Shown here piece by piece: positions 20,855-31,074 of a DNA stretch of 64,000 nucleotides (the stretch's first letter is position 1; each line of letters opens with the position of its first letter). The position numbers were made by a program, and so were the translations under genes. The notes under the pieces are model-generated. The model saw only the letters and a list, made by a program, of their open reading frames with translations. It was not told the origin of the DNA and did not search any database. Source of the stretch: Gillisella vitis (GTDB lineage Bacteria > Pseudomonadota > Alphaproteobacteria > Rhizobiales > Rhizobiaceae); assembly GCF_021559775.1 (NCBI RefSeq), contig NZ_CP056047.1, forward strand, positions 3,121,501 through 3,185,500, read 5' to 3'.

Positions 20855-21435
20855 CAGCCAACCTCTTTCAGTGCAAGCTTAAGGGTGGAAAGTTTGGTGC
20901 GAAGAGACGTGTCTATCTGACGGGAGCCGATCTTGACGATCAGACCACCCAGGAGAGACGGGTCGACAGTCACGAACATCGTAACGGTCTTTCCGGTCGC
21001 GCTCTTCAGCGCCTCCTTCAGTTCGGTTTCCTGCGCCGGGGTCAGCGCATGAGCAGAGGTCACATCAGCAGCCAGTTCGCCACGGTGGCGCGCCGCGATC
21101 ATGCGGAAGGCTGCGATCATGCCGGGAACGGCAAACAGGCGACGATTGGCTGTAACGAGCTTCAGGAAATTGCCGACGAGGCCGCCAATTTCAGCCTTAT
21201 CACACAACGCTGCGATGGCAGCAGCCTGCTGCTCGCTGGTGAAGGCCGGGCTGGTCACCAGCCGCTGCAGATCAACGCTCTCGTCGATCATCGCCTGGAA
21301 ACGATTGAGATCGCCAGCCACCGCATCCACAGAACCCGCCTCGCGCGCCAGCTCGAAAAGCGACGACGCATAGCGCTCTGCAACTGCGGAAACCGGCTGA
21401 CCGGACATAGGCTGGGATGTGTCTGCCACGGGCAC
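20854..21435 (-). CDS. atpH: ATP synthase F1 delta subunit
   Basis: A 193-aa peripheral stalk (OSCP) subunit connecting F1 to F0. The N-terminal helical bundle contains [13 protein letters not shown], and the C-terminal region includes [22 protein letters not shown]. The start is probably GTG at 21435, which has CAGGGA five bases upstream; an internal ATG nine codons later is an alternative. It is the first gene of the F1 operon. The F0 genes are absent here, consistent with the split F0/F1 arrangement in alphaproteobacteria. The 251-base region upstream should hold the promoter. Confidence 0.95.
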   Translation of the reverse strand: MPVADTSQPMSGQPVSAVAERYASSLFELAREAGSVDAVAGDLNRFQAMIDESVDLQRLVTSPAFTSEQQAAAIAALCDKAEIGGLVGNFLKLVTANRRLFAVPGMIAAFRMIAARHRGELAADVTSAHALTPAQETELKEALKSATGKTVTMFVTVDPSLLGGLIVKIGSRQIDTSLRTKLSTLKLALKEVG

Positions 21436-21686
21436 AAAATTCCCTGAATGTTACTCAAAACTGTCGCATGCGCCGGCTGGCGCAACACCAGTTTGATATC
21501 GTTTAAGTTTTCCCCCGGACTTCACAAGCAGTGCAGCTTGTATCGTCCAAATTTGCGGTCCGTCTAGCATACGATCCCCGGACTCGCAACACGGGTATTA
21601 ACGGAATAAACGAGGAGGGCAACCCGCTTTTGACGATTTTGTGATCTTCACCGTCAAATTAATGAGGCGGATTGCGCGAAATCGCG

Positions 21687-22082
21687 TCACACTAGGCCAA
21701 AGACGTAGATGAAAGGCAAAATGCCTAAAACAGTAACGGCAATTATAAGTAGAAAATTGCGCCAGGTCGCTCCGCGAGCTCCCCCATGGTCCGACAGGAT
21801 CGACAAAATCAAACCAAACAGCCCGACCCCCAGAGTGATCCCATAGGCCAGATAGAGCATTGGCTGGGCCAGCATCACGGCGCTTGCGCCAAGGCCGGTC
21901 ATCATGCCGCCACCCAGACGTAGCGCGGCCAACCCTTCCCGGCGGCCCTCCCACCCGCTCAAGCCGAGCCCCCGAAGGGTGATGCCCGGGGCAAACATAA
22001 TGAACAGGCCCAGAAGGGCAAAGAGCGCGGCGCTGGCAAAGGCCAGTTGCTCGCCGGTTTCGGTCGGAAAATAGAATTCCAT
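21687..22082 (-). CDS. Small hypothetical integral membrane protein
   Basis: A 131-aa protein with four predicted hydrophobic segments (about residues 14-33, 57-75, 78-98 and 108-128). The loop after the first helix is charged (GLSGWEGRREGLAALRLGGG). I do not recognise a characterised family and no catalytic motif is evident. It lies on the minus strand between atpH and priA, with gaps of about 190-250 bases on both sides, so it is probably transcribed alone. It reads as a real gene from its membrane topology and codon pattern. Confidence 0.75.
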   Translation of the reverse strand: MEFYFPTETGEQLAFASAALFALLGLFIMFAPGITLRGLGLSGWEGRREGLAALRLGGGMMTGLGASAVMLAQPMLYLAYGITLGVGLFGLILSILSDHGGARGATWRNFLLIIAVTVLGILPFIYVFGLV

Positions 22083-22274
22083 GGCAGCCTCTGGTGGTCC
22101 TCTGTGATCGTCCCTGTCTCAGGCCTTGATGCGGCGCAAAGCAGGAGGATGAATCGTATTTGCGCTCTTATGCCACAGGCAAATCCAGGCGCAATATCTG
22201 GCTGTCGTCACCTCAAGCGCTGAATGCCCTTTATACGAGGGATTATTGGAAATCACTCGTCGTATTCCCCGGCA

Positions 22275-24494
22275 TCAAAGAAAGCTCTGCGGATCGACAT
22301 CCACTTGCACCTGGATGGAGCGACGCTCTTTCGGGCCATTGCTCAGCATCGCAGCGACAAAAGCCTGCATGTCGCTGGCTTTGCGGCCATGAATGAGCAA
22401 TCGGAAACGATGGCGGCCACGGATCAGCGCCAGCGGTGCCTCGGCAGGCCCCAGAATGGCGATGCCGCCGACAGCAGGGGCGGCCTGGCGCAATTGCCGG
22501 GCATGGGTTTCGGCATCCGCCCTGTTGTCCGCCGACACGATGATCGAGACAAGCCGCCCGTAAGGCGGCAGCACCGCCCGCTCCCGCTCGGTAATTTCCC
22601 GCTCGTAAAAGGCATCGGCATCGCCGGAAACAATGGCTTGCATCACCGGATGCTGCGGCTGATAGGTCTGCAAAAGGCCATGACTCTTCAAACCGGTACG
22701 CCCCGCCCGACCCGTCACCTGACTGAGCAATTGGAAGGTTCGCTCAGCGGCGCGTGGATCACCATTGGCAAGACCGATATCGGCATCGACAATGCCGACA
22801 AGCGTCATCAGCGGGAAATTATGCCCCTTGGCCACCAATTGCGTGCCGATGACGATATCCGCCTCGCCCTTGGCAATGGCTTCCAGTTCCAGCCTGAGCC
22901 GTTTGACGCCGCCGAGATCCGACGACAAGACCAGCGTGCGAGCGTCTGGGAAGTGCCGCTCCACCTCCTCGGCAATCCGCTCCACGCCCGGCCCGCAGGC
23001 AACGAGATGGTCCAGCGTCCCGCATTCGGGGCAGGCATTGGGCGTCGGCTCGGCATAACCGCATTGATGGCATTGAATCTGGCCGCGAAACCGGTGTTCC
23101 ACCAGCCAACTGGAACATTGCGGGCATTGGAAACGATGGCCACAGACCCGGCACAGCGTCAGCGGCGCATAGCCCCGCCGATTGAGAAACAATAACGCCT
23201 GTTGCTGCTTTTCCACCGTCTTGCCGATGGCCCGCAGCATGAGAGGTGAAAGAAACCCGCCCCGTTCCGGCGGATGGCGGCGCATATCGACAAGATGCAG
23301 ATCCGGCATCGCCGCATCGGCAAAACGGGTCGGCAGGTGAATGCGCTTGTAGCGACCGCTATAACTGTTGACCTGACTTTCAACGGACGGCGTGGCCGAG
23401 ACCAGCACGGCAGGAATGCTGGCAATCCGCGCCCGCACCACCGCCATGTCCCTGGCATTGTAGAACACCCTGTCTTCCTGCTTGAAGGCCGGATCATGCT
23501 CTTCATCGACAATGATCAGCCCCAGATCGGCAAAGGGCAGAAAAAGCGCCGAGCGCGCACCGGCAACCACCCGGATGTCGCCTGTCGCCGTTTGGCGCCA
23601 GACTTTTTCCCGCGTCCGGGTGGCAAGGTCGGAATGCCATTCGCCGGGCTTGGCACCAAAACGGTCCTGAAACCGCTCCAGAAAAGCGGTGGTCAGAGCG
23701 ATTTCCGGTAGAAGGATCAGCACCTGGCGGCCCTGGCGCAGGGTTTCGGCAATCGCCTCGAAATAGACTTCCGTCTTGCCGGACCCTGTGACGCCATCGA
23801 TCAGCGCCACCGAAAACCCGCCATCGCGAACACTCTCCACCAGCACCTCAGCTGCGCCCAGCTGCGGACCGGAGAGACGATGGGCGGCGTAATCCGGGTC
23901 CGGCAGCGCCACCAAGGGTGGAGGCGGTAGAAATACGGTTTCGAACAGGCCGAGCTTTGCCATGCCGTCAACAACCGAGGTCGAGACCCCTGCCGCATGC
24001 GCAAGCCCGCTCTTGGTCCAGGAAAGCCCGTCCTCGGCCAATTCCAGCACTTTCCTGCGGGCCGGGGTCAGTTTTTCCGGGGCATGACCGCTGTAGCGCA
24101 AGCCTTCGATCATCGGGTCCGGATCGAAAGCGGCAGGCGCACGCAAGGCCATGCGAGCCACCAATCCGGGCGGAGAAAGAGTATAGGCCGCCACCCAGTC
24201 GATGAACCGGCGCATGCCCACGTCCAGCGGAGGGCAATCGAACAGCTTTTCGATGCTGCGCAGTTTGGCGGGATCGACCTTGGCCCCATCATCGTCGCCA
24301 TCCCAGACAACGCCGACCACTTTGCGCGGCCCAAGCGGCACTTGCACGATGGCGCCCGGCGTCAGCATCATCTCATCGGGAACGGCGTAACTGTAAGGCC
24401 CCGGTGCCGGCAAGGGCACCAGGACGGGGACGGCGCGGCGGGCAGGACCGGCCTTGGCGCGCGGACCAAACAGATCTGACGATTCGGTGCTCAT
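22275..24494 (-). CDS. priA: Primosomal replication protein PriA (replication-restart helicase)
   Basis: A 739-aa superfamily-2 3'-5' DNA helicase that reloads the replisome at stalled forks. The N-terminal DNA-binding domain begins PVLVPLPAPGPYSYAVPD. Walker A is DGVTGSGKTEVYFEAI and Walker B is the DEEHD box. The zinc-binding insert has paired cysteines (CRVCGHRFQCPQC, then CHQCGY and CPECG). Helicase motifs VIGTQLVAKGHNFP and QVTGRAGR follow. I use ATG 24494 (MSTESSDLFG); an ATG ten codons upstream is possible and neither has a clear ribosome site. Same strand as the downstream membrane protein but separated by 192 bases. Confidence 0.96.
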   Translation of the reverse strand: MSTESSDLFGPRAKAGPARRAVPVLVPLPAPGPYSYAVPDEMMLTPGAIVQVPLGPRKVVGVVWDGDDDGAKVDPAKLRSIEKLFDCPPLDVGMRRFIDWVAAYTLSPPGLVARMALRAPAAFDPDPMIEGLRYSGHAPEKLTPARRKVLELAEDGLSWTKSGLAHAAGVSTSVVDGMAKLGLFETVFLPPPPLVALPDPDYAAHRLSGPQLGAAEVLVESVRDGGFSVALIDGVTGSGKTEVYFEAIAETLRQGRQVLILLPEIALTTAFLERFQDRFGAKPGEWHSDLATRTREKVWRQTATGDIRVVAGARSALFLPFADLGLIIVDEEHDPAFKQEDRVFYNARDMAVVRARIASIPAVLVSATPSVESQVNSYSGRYKRIHLPTRFADAAMPDLHLVDMRRHPPERGGFLSPLMLRAIGKTVEKQQQALLFLNRRGYAPLTLCRVCGHRFQCPQCSSWLVEHRFRGQIQCHQCGYAEPTPNACPECGTLDHLVACGPGVERIAEEVERHFPDARTLVLSSDLGGVKRLRLELEAIAKGEADIVIGTQLVAKGHNFPLMTLVGIVDADIGLANGDPRAAERTFQLLSQVTGRAGRTGLKSHGLLQTYQPQHPVMQAIVSGDADAFYEREITERERAVLPPYGRLVSIIVSADNRADAETHARQLRQAAPAVGGIAILGPAEAPLALIRGRHRFRLLIHGRKASDMQAFVAAMLSNGPKERRSIQVQVDVDPQSFL

Positions 24495-24593
24495 TGCGCC
24501 GGACCATGCCCCCGAACAGAACAAAATGGAACCGGAAATTTACGCCGTGATCGCCCGCACCCGACACTGGGATGGATGCGGGCAGTAGGGTGC

Positions 24594-26930
24594 TCACCCC
24601 ACCCGCCGCAAGCCGGTCGGCTGCTGGGAACCGGTGGCTCCATGGGAGGGATGAAGATTAAACCGCCGAACCAGATCAAGCAGAACCGTTGCCTCGGAGG
24701 CCAGCGCCGCACTCGCTGCATTGGTTTCCTCGACCATGGCGGCATTTTTCTGGGTGACCTGGTCCATCTGGTTGACGGCGGTGTTGACTTCGGACAGCCC
24801 GACAGACTGTTCGCGCGCGGAGAGAGCAATGGCATCCATATGCCGGTTGATCGTCACGATATAATCCACAATGGTCTTTAGTGATTCGCCGGTATTGCGC
24901 ACCAGTTCCACGCCTCTGTCCACTTCGACCGTCGAATTGCGGATCAGTTCCTTGATTTCGCGGGCCGCCTGGGCAGAGCGCTGGGCAAGCTCACGGACTT
25001 CCTGAGCGACAACGGCAAAACCCTTGCCAGCCTCGCCCGCGCGCGCCGCTTCCACGCCAGCGTTCAGCGCCAGAAGATTGGTCTGGAAAGCAATCTCATC
25101 GATCACCCCGATAATATTGGCGATCTGGTTGGACGATTGTTCGATGCGCTGCATGGCATTGACCGCATCCGCCACAACACGGCCCGAGCTGGTCGCACTG
25201 CTATTGGCCTCGACGGCGACTGTTCTTGCTTCTTCGGCACGCTTGGAAGAATTGCCGACATTGGCGGTGATCTGGTCCAGGGCTGCGGCCGTCTCTTCCA
25301 GCGATGCAGCCTGCTGTTCCGTGCGCTTGGACAGTTCATCGGAACTGCCGCTGATTTCCAGTGAACCGTTGTCAATCGATTGCGAGGCCTGGGTCACGGC
25401 GATCATTGCCTCGCGCAACTGGGTGATGGCCGCGTTGAAATCGGCCCGCAGGCTTTCGAATTCCGGCGCGAAGGGCTGGTCCAGCCGGAACGTCAGATCG
25501 GCATTGGCAAGATGCTTGAGGCCATCGGCGAGGCCGGACGTGGCCTGGGCCATCGCTTCGGCCCGCAACCTGTCGACTTCTGCGGTGCGGCGACGTTCGG
25601 TTTCCGTCGTCAGGCGGCTGGCGGTCGCATCCTGCTCCAGTTGGCGGTTAGCGACTGCATTGTCACGGAACACGCCGACCGCATCGGCCATAGCACCGAT
25701 TTCATCGGCCCTGCCCGCGCCAGGAATGGTGATATCCGTCTCGCCACCGGCAAGTTGGCCCATGCTGGCCGTCATGGCCCGGATGGGCTTGGCAATGCTG
25801 AGCGCCACGAACCACATGGCGCCGATACCGCCGGCCGCAATGATCAGGGCGACGATAGCCTGGAAGATGATATCGCTGCCGCCACGCTGGTTCAGCGCCT
25901 GGTCCAGGCTGATTGCCTCGGCCATCGCCACCGGCCTGGGCACGGACACGATCACCGACCATGGTGTCTTGGTACGCCCAATGGCGATTGGGGAAAATGC
26001 CTGAAACTGATCGGCATCGGCAAGAACGTCGGCCTTGCCACCCTGGATCATCGGTAGAAGGCCGGAGAGCGCCGGTGTCGTCTTGTCAAAACGCTGCCCG
26101 ATTGTGTCGGGATGCTCGCTATCGGCGACCACCAACCCCTTGTAACTCACGATCTTAACGCCTGCCTTGCCGCCATAGATTGAAGCGCGCACATCCTCTG
26201 CCAGCTTCTGCACGAAGCCGAGATCGAAATCGGCCCCGGCGACACCGCGAAACTTGCCATCAATCATGATTGGCACAGACATAGTGGCAAGAAACACGTT
26301 CTTGCCCTGAACGATATAAGGCAATGGATCGAGAATGCTCTCGCCCCCGCCCTGCTGCGGACCGATATACCAGCCGCCCTTCATCACTCCGTTCGGATGC
26401 AATTCCGCACTGTCATATTCGACAAGCGGTTGAATGGCGATCTTGCCCACCGCATCCCGGGTCCAATAGGGCAGGAAGCGCCCCGTCGCATCGGACCCCA
26501 GATCGCGGCGGTCGCGGAACTGGCCGTCATTGCCATCAAGTGCGTTCGGTTCCCAGGCGCTATAGGTGCCGTTGAAACGTGGGTTATCCTTGAGCAGGTT
26601 CAGCAACATGGCGTTAAGCTGCCCGCGCCTCAGTTCCACCGCCGTACCATTGACCTTGTCGCCCGCAGCAACCTCAAAACTACGTGCCAGGTTCCGTGCG
26701 GCATCGAAAGCGCCATCCAGCGATGACCGGATGATGCCCGACTGGGTGGAGGCGAGCGTGGACAGGGCTTCCCGGGTTTTGGCTTCGGTGAGCTTGGTGA
26801 CGTTATCGCCGACAAAATCTCTTGTCTGCCCGGCGGAGACAATGCCATAGCCGACCAGGCCAGCCGTGGCAGACAGGACGCAAAGACCTGCAAGCACGGC
26901 AATTTTCATTTGTATGGACTTAAACTGCAT
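24594..26930 (-). CDS. Membrane chemoreceptor with dCache sensor, HAMP and signalling domain
   Basis: A 778-aa methyl-accepting chemotaxis protein. An N-terminal transmembrane helix (about 9-30) is followed by a large periplasmic double-Cache sensor (about 35-340) containing GRFLPYW and a later [11 protein letters not shown] strand; the second transmembrane helix is near 350-375. HAMP and linker follow, then the signalling domain with the tip [20 protein letters not shown] and the [15 protein letters not shown] helix. The C-terminus ends in a Gln/Arg-rich tail without a recognisable CheR pentapeptide. The ligand cannot be read from sequence. It is transcribed away from xerC across a 344-base AT-rich gap. 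Confidence 0.93.
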   Translation of the reverse strand: MQFKSIQMKIAVLAGLCVLSATAGLVGYGIVSAGQTRDFVGDNVTKLTEAKTREALSTLASTQSGIIRSSLDGAFDAARNLARSFEVAAGDKVNGTAVELRRGQLNAMLLNLLKDNPRFNGTYSAWEPNALDGNDGQFRDRRDLGSDATGRFLPYWTRDAVGKIAIQPLVEYDSAELHPNGVMKGGWYIGPQQGGGESILDPLPYIVQGKNVFLATMSVPIMIDGKFRGVAGADFDLGFVQKLAEDVRASIYGGKAGVKIVSYKGLVVADSEHPDTIGQRFDKTTPALSGLLPMIQGGKADVLADADQFQAFSPIAIGRTKTPWSVIVSVPRPVAMAEAISLDQALNQRGGSDIIFQAIVALIIAAGGIGAMWFVALSIAKPIRAMTASMGQLAGGETDITIPGAGRADEIGAMADAVGVFRDNAVANRQLEQDATASRLTTETERRRTAEVDRLRAEAMAQATSGLADGLKHLANADLTFRLDQPFAPEFESLRADFNAAITQLREAMIAVTQASQSIDNGSLEISGSSDELSKRTEQQAASLEETAAALDQITANVGNSSKRAEEARTVAVEANSSATSSGRVVADAVNAMQRIEQSSNQIANIIGVIDEIAFQTNLLALNAGVEAARAGEAGKGFAVVAQEVRELAQRSAQAAREIKELIRNSTVEVDRGVELVRNTGESLKTIVDYIVTINRHMDAIALSAREQSVGLSEVNTAVNQMDQVTQKNAAMVEETNAASAALASEATVLLDLVRRFNLHPSHGATGSQQPTGLRRVG

Positions 26931-27274
26931 GTTGGTTTCTTTCGCCAGCCGAGATCTTCCCGCAAGATCTTCAGATTGGCTGATATTTAGATATTTCGAC
27001 TATTAATATATTCAAAATATCCCCTCAATATCGAGGGTATAAAACCAAAGTATAGAGCCGATTTTGACGATTGTTAAACCAACATAAACTAAGAGTATAT
27101 TTAATATTTTCAATGCACGCCTTGGCATGTGTCGCATCAGTCCAGTGACCTGGGCGCGTCGGTTAATCTTTCCCTAATGGCTCTCCGGCAGGATGGCTTT
27201 GGTGTGTGATTCCTGGGCTGTTTAAGACCAAGACAGACACATTGTATGAGACTATCAATCACGAAGGCCCTGCC
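26931..27274. other. Divergent AT-rich promoter region between chemoreceptor and xerC
   Basis: This 344-base gap separates two divergent genes. It contains a 7-bp perfect hairpin (AGATCTT at 26952-26958 with AAGATCT at 26964-26970) just upstream of the chemoreceptor ribosome site. It also has a near-palindrome around 27021-27040 (CCCCTC...GAGGG) inside a long A/T-rich stretch that probably holds the chemoreceptor promoter. No gene or RNA was recognised. Confidence 0.5.
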
Positions 27275-28210
27275 GTGACAGAACTGCTGTTGATTGCCGC
27301 CCCCGACCTGATGGCGGAACGCCAGAACTGGCTTGCGAGCCTGTCTGGACAAAGGCGGCTCGCCGATCACACGTTGACCGCCTATGAACGCGATACCCGT
27401 CAGTTTCTGGGATTTCTGACCGGTTATTTCGGCGGTCCTCCGTCAATCGATGACATCAAGGCGTTACGGCCTTCCGACCTGCGCGCATTTTTGTCGTCAC
27501 GCCGCAAGGAAGGTGCTGGCGCTCGCTCGCTCGGTCGTCATCTTGCCGGTGTCCGGTCGCTCTTGCGCTATCTGGAGCGCAAAGGCCTAGTCAATGCCGC
27601 CGGTGCCGGTGCCATCCGCTCACCCAAGCAGCCGAAATCGCTGCCGAAGCCGCTCAGTGCCGCCCAGGCTTTGACGGTGGTGGCCGCGGAAACACAATTG
27701 AACGAGGAGCCTTGGATCGCGGCGCGGGACGCCGCGGTTTTTGCTTTGCTCTATGGCTGCGGCCTGCGCATTTCCGAGGCGCTGGACCTGACACCCGCCG
27801 ATATCGTCGCCACGACGACAACCCTGCGGGTGACCGGCAAGGGCAACAAGACCCGGCTCGTGCCGCTCTTGCCCATTGTGCGGCAAGCGGTTGAATCCTA
27901 TCAAAGCCTCTGCCCCTATCACCTCCCAGCCGGAGAGCCGCTGTTTCGCGGCGCGCGCGGCGGGAAATTGCAGCAAGGCATCATCCAGCGGGAAATGCAG
28001 CGCTTGCGCTCGGCACTCGGCCTGCCGGATACCGCAACGCCACATGCATTGCGCCATTCCTTTGCCACGCATCTGCTGAGCGGTGGCGGCGACCTGCGCA
28101 CCATTCAGGAATTGCTTGGCCATGCCAGCCTTTCCACCACCCAGATCTATACCGGCGTGGATTCGGCACGGCTGTTGGATGTGTATGACCGGGCGCATCC
28201 CCGCGCGTGA
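27275..28210 (+). CDS. xerC: Tyrosine recombinase XerC
   Basis: A 311-aa site-specific recombinase that with XerD resolves chromosome dimers at dif. The N-terminal SAM-like core-binding domain (about 15-105) includes HTLTAYERDTRQFLGFL. The catalytic domain carries the Arg of GCGLRISEALDL (Arg165), the Lys of GKGNKTR, the HALRHSFATHLL box, the LGHASLSTTQIYT box and the nucleophile Tyr292. I choose GTG 27275, which has GAAGG seven bases upstream; another in-frame GTG at 27206 would add 23 poorly conserved residues. It is chromosomal housekeeping by context rather than an integron or phage integrase. Confidence 0.92.
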   Translation: MTELLLIAAPDLMAERQNWLASLSGQRRLADHTLTAYERDTRQFLGFLTGYFGGPPSIDDIKALRPSDLRAFLSSRRKEGAGARSLGRHLAGVRSLLRYLERKGLVNAAGAGAIRSPKQPKSLPKPLSAAQALTVVAAETQLNEEPWIAARDAAVFALLYGCGLRISEALDLTPADIVATTTTLRVTGKGNKTRLVPLLPIVRQAVESYQSLCPYHLPAGEPLFRGARGGKLQQGIIQREMQRLRSALGLPDTATPHALRHSFATHLLSGGGDLRTIQELLGHASLSTTQIYTGVDSARLLDVYDRAHPRA

Positions 28211-28304
28211 TACCAAATGTTTAATTTTGGAAAATAGGGTTCGGTAAAAGGGAACCGGCGGTGCCAGACAGACACGCCCAGATGGACCTTAGAAAGCAGG
28301 CAGG

Positions 28305-29405
28305 ATGTTTAAAGCCAAGAATATGTCAGCGATAAACACAAGCGTTTCCCGCTGGGCTGACCCACGCTGGACTGACCGTGCCTTGGCCATCATCATGGCC
28401 TTGCCACTGCTGTTCCTGACGTTGCTGATTGCGGCTATCGTGTCATCGAGCTTTGCCAGGGCCGAGGACCTTTCCTGCACCGGACGCGATCTCCTGCCGG
28501 ATTTGCAGCAAAAGGACCCGAAAGCCTATCAAGCGCTGGAGGCCGAAGCGGCCAAGGTCCCGAATGGCCATGCGATTTTCTGGAAGATCGAAAAGCCAGG
28601 CATTGCCCCGTCCTTCCTGCTTGGCACCATGCATGTTACCGACCCGCGCGTGCTGACAATGCCGAAAGGCGCACCGGACGCCGCAGCGGCAGCCGATACC
28701 ATTATCGTTGAATCCGATGAGGTCCTCGACGACAAGAAAGCCGCCCTCGCGCTTCTGGCAAAGCCGGAATTGTCGATGTTTACCGATGGCACGACGATTA
28801 CCAGCCGCCTGACACCTGAGCAGACGGCAACGCTCGAAGCCGGACTGAAAGAACGAGGTCTGTCGCTCACCGCCGTCAACAGGATGAAGCCCTGGATTCT
28901 CGCGGCTTTCGTCGCACTTCCGGCCTGCGAAAAGGCCCGCAAAGCCGAAGGACAGTCCTTCCTCGACAAGCAGATTGCCGAAAATGCCGCCAAGGCTGGC
29001 AAGCGGGTGGTCGGATTGGAAACCTATGCTGAACAATTGGCTGCGATGAACGACCTGCCGATGGCTTTTCACTTACAATCGCTGATCGAGGCCGTCGAGC
29101 TTGGTGACAAGATCAATGACGTCAATGAAACCATGATCTCCCTTTATTTGAAGGGCGAGGTCGGGGAAATCATGCCTATGCTGAAAATAGTGTCCCCGAA
29201 TGGTGAAACAGATAAGGCAGGTGGCCAAGCTGATTTCGATCAGGGGATCGTGATCGACCGCAACAAAGTCATGGCACAGCGCGCTGGTCCGCTTATCAGT
29301 CAAGGCAAGGTCTTCATGGCTGTCGGCGCCTTACATCTGCCGGGCGAAAAAGGTCTGGTCGAATTGCTGCGCGCTCAGGGCTTCACCCTGACAGCCCTGC
29401 AATAA
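28305..29405 (+). CDS. TraB/PrgY/GumN family protein, membrane-anchored
   Basis: A 366-aa protein of the TraB/GumN family, proposed to be hydrolases related to the erythromycin-esterase/Tiki fold. An N-terminal hydrophobic segment (about 27-50) ends in SSSFARAED, so it is either a signal peptide or an anchor placing the domain outside the cytoplasm. Family motifs are LLGTMHVTDPRV near residue 105, VVGLETYAEQLAAM, and the C-terminal VGALHLPGEKGLVELLRAQGF. It lies alone on the plus strand after xerC with a 94-base gap. Its biological role is not known to me. Confidence 0.87.
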   Translation: MFKAKNMSAINTSVSRWADPRWTDRALAIIMALPLLFLTLLIAAIVSSSFARAEDLSCTGRDLLPDLQQKDPKAYQALEAEAAKVPNGHAIFWKIEKPGIAPSFLLGTMHVTDPRVLTMPKGAPDAAAAADTIIVESDEVLDDKKAALALLAKPELSMFTDGTTITSRLTPEQTATLEAGLKERGLSLTAVNRMKPWILAAFVALPACEKARKAEGQSFLDKQIAENAAKAGKRVVGLETYAEQLAAMNDLPMAFHLQSLIEAVELGDKINDVNETMISLYLKGEVGEIMPMLKIVSPNGETDKAGGQADFDQGIVIDRNKVMAQRAGPLISQGKVFMAVGALHLPGEKGLVELLRAQGFTLTALQ

Positions 29406-29419
29406 AAGAAATGAGAAAA

Positions 29420-29446
29420 GCCGTGGCTTGAACATCAAGCCACGGC
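29420..29446. terminator. Bidirectional terminator-like hairpin between convergent genes
   Basis: A 12-bp perfect stem, GCCGTGGCTTGA (29420-29431) with TCAAGCCACGGC (29435-29446), encloses a 3-base loop. It sits 14 bases past the TraB/GumN stop. The flanks are A-rich on the left, giving an imperfect T-rich tail on the minus strand, with no clear T run on the plus strand. Confidence 0.6.
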
Positions 29447-29490
29447 CTCAAGATTGCAAAACGATGATAACTGCGAGTTCTCACTTCTTT

Positions 29491-29545
29491 TAGAGCATCG
29501 GATTTATGCGAGAACCGGTTCTTAACTTTCGATCCGATGCCCTAA
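29491..29545. repeat. Rhizobial palindromic intergenic repeat element
   Basis: An imperfect palindrome with arms TAGAGCATCGGAT (29491-29503) and ATCCGATGCCCTA (29532-29544) around a centre containing GAACCGGTTC. Elements of this kind (AGAGCATCGG... paired with ...CCGATGC) are, to my knowledge, widespread between genes in Rhizobiaceae. It lies between the convergent TraB/GumN gene and lpdA, 14 bases before the lpdA stop. Only one copy is evident in the window. Confidence 0.65.
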
Positions 29546-29558
29546 AAAAGAGCGCAGA

Positions 29559-30965
29559 TCACATGTGAATCGGCTTGGCGAAGGTGGCCAATGCTGCTTC
29601 CTTCACGGCTTCCGACATGGTGGGATGCGCATGGCAGGTGCGGCCAAGATCTTCCGAAGAGCCGCCGAATTCCATCAGCACAGCCGCTTCATGAATCATT
29701 TCACCAGCCCCAAGGCCGATAATGTGAACGCCGAGGACACGGTCGGTCTCCTTATCAGCGAGAACCTTGACGAAACCGTCCGTCGCCAGCATGGCGCGAG
29801 CGCGGCCATTGGCGGTGAATGGGAACTTGCCGACCTTGTAGGCGACGCCTGCGGCCTTCAGCTCTTCTTCCGTCTTGCCGACAGAGGCAACTTCCGGCTG
29901 GGTGTAAACCACGCCCGGAATGACATCGTAATTCACGTGGCCATGCTGGCCGGAGAGGATTTCCGCAAGTGCGACACCTTCATCTTCAGCCTTATGCGCC
30001 AGCATTGGACCCTTGACCACGTCACCAATGGCGTAAATGCCAGCGACATTCGTCTTGAAGTGATTGTCGATTTCGACGCGGCCACGGTTGTCGAGGGCAA
30101 CACCAACGTCTTCCAGCCCAAGGCCTGTGGTGTAAGGCTTGCGGCCCGTGGCGATCAGCACGACATCGGCGTCCAGCACGGTGGCTTCGCCGCCCTTGGC
30201 AGGTTCGAACGTCACCTTGGCACCGGTACCGGTCTTTTCAACAGCGGTTACCTTAGCGCCGAGGTTGAATTCCATGCCCTGCTTGACCAGCATGCGCTGG
30301 AACTGCTTGGAGACTTCGCCGTCCATGCCGCCGAGAATAGTGTCGAGATATTCGACCACCGTGACCTTGGCACCCAGACGCGCCCAGACCGAGCCAAGCT
30401 CAAGGCCAATCACGCCGCCGCCAACCACGATCATCTTGCCCGGCACCTTGTCGAGTGCAATGCCGCCGGTGGAAGAGACAATGATCTTTTCGTCGATATC
30501 AACGGCAACGCCGGGAATGCCAGCCACATCCGAGCCGGTGGCGATGACGATGTTCTTGGTGTCCAGAATCTGTTCTTCACCCTTATCATTGGTGACGGAG
30601 ACCTTGCCGGCAGCCACGATCTTGCCGGTGCCGATGACACCGTCGATCTTGTTCTTCTTGAACAGGAAGGACACGCCTTCGACATTGGATTTCACGGTCG
30701 CATCCTTGTGCGCCATCATCTTCGGCAGGTTCAGCACCGGCGCGCTGACATCCACACCGAGCTCAGCCATGCCATGGGCGGCATGGTGGAACATTTCGGA
30801 CGCATGCAGCAGGGCTTTCGATGGAATGCAGCCGATATTGAGGCAGGTGCCGCCATAGGTGGCACGCTTCTCGACAACAGCCACCTTCATTCCAAGCTGG
30901 GCAGCCTTGATCGCGCAGACATAACCGCCGGGGCCGCTACCGATGACAACAAGATCATATGCCAT
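29559..30965 (-). CDS. lpdA: Dihydrolipoyl dehydrogenase (E3)
   Basis: A 468-aa flavoprotein that reoxidises dihydrolipoamide, transferring electrons to NAD+. The FAD site is VIGSGPGGYVCA; the redox disulfide is GGTCLNIGCIPSKA (Cys41 and Cys46). The NAD site is IVVGGGVIGLELGSVWARLG, and the interface His-Glu pair is in CHAHPTMSE near the C-terminus. It is the last gene of the minus-strand mdh-suc cluster, so it most likely serves the 2-oxoglutarate dehydrogenase complex, although E3 can be shared with others. Confidence 0.97.
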   Translation of the reverse strand: MAYDLVVIGSGPGGYVCAIKAAQLGMKVAVVEKRATYGGTCLNIGCIPSKALLHASEMFHHAAHGMAELGVDVSAPVLNLPKMMAHKDATVKSNVEGVSFLFKKNKIDGVIGTGKIVAAGKVSVTNDKGEEQILDTKNIVIATGSDVAGIPGVAVDIDEKIIVSSTGGIALDKVPGKMIVVGGGVIGLELGSVWARLGAKVTVVEYLDTILGGMDGEVSKQFQRMLVKQGMEFNLGAKVTAVEKTGTGAKVTFEPAKGGEATVLDADVVLIATGRKPYTTGLGLEDVGVALDNRGRVEIDNHFKTNVAGIYAIGDVVKGPMLAHKAEDEGVALAEILSGQHGHVNYDVIPGVVYTQPEVASVGKTEEELKAAGVAYKVGKFPFTANGRARAMLATDGFVKVLADKETDRVLGVHIIGLGAGEMIHEAAVLMEFGGSSEDLGRTCHAHPTMSEAVKEAALATFAKPIHM

Positions 30966-31074
30966 TCAATCATTCCTTCACATCAAACGTTATGCCGCCC
31001 ATCATTGTGGGTACCGGCAAAATCACGAACAGACAGGGCCAAGGCCCGCATGAGACAAGCGCAAAGCGCTCACA

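Noticed and set aside
27275..28210. XerC as an integrase of a mobile element
   Set aside because: No attachment-site repeats, no cargo genes and housekeeping neighbours; the length and motifs fit chromosomal XerC.
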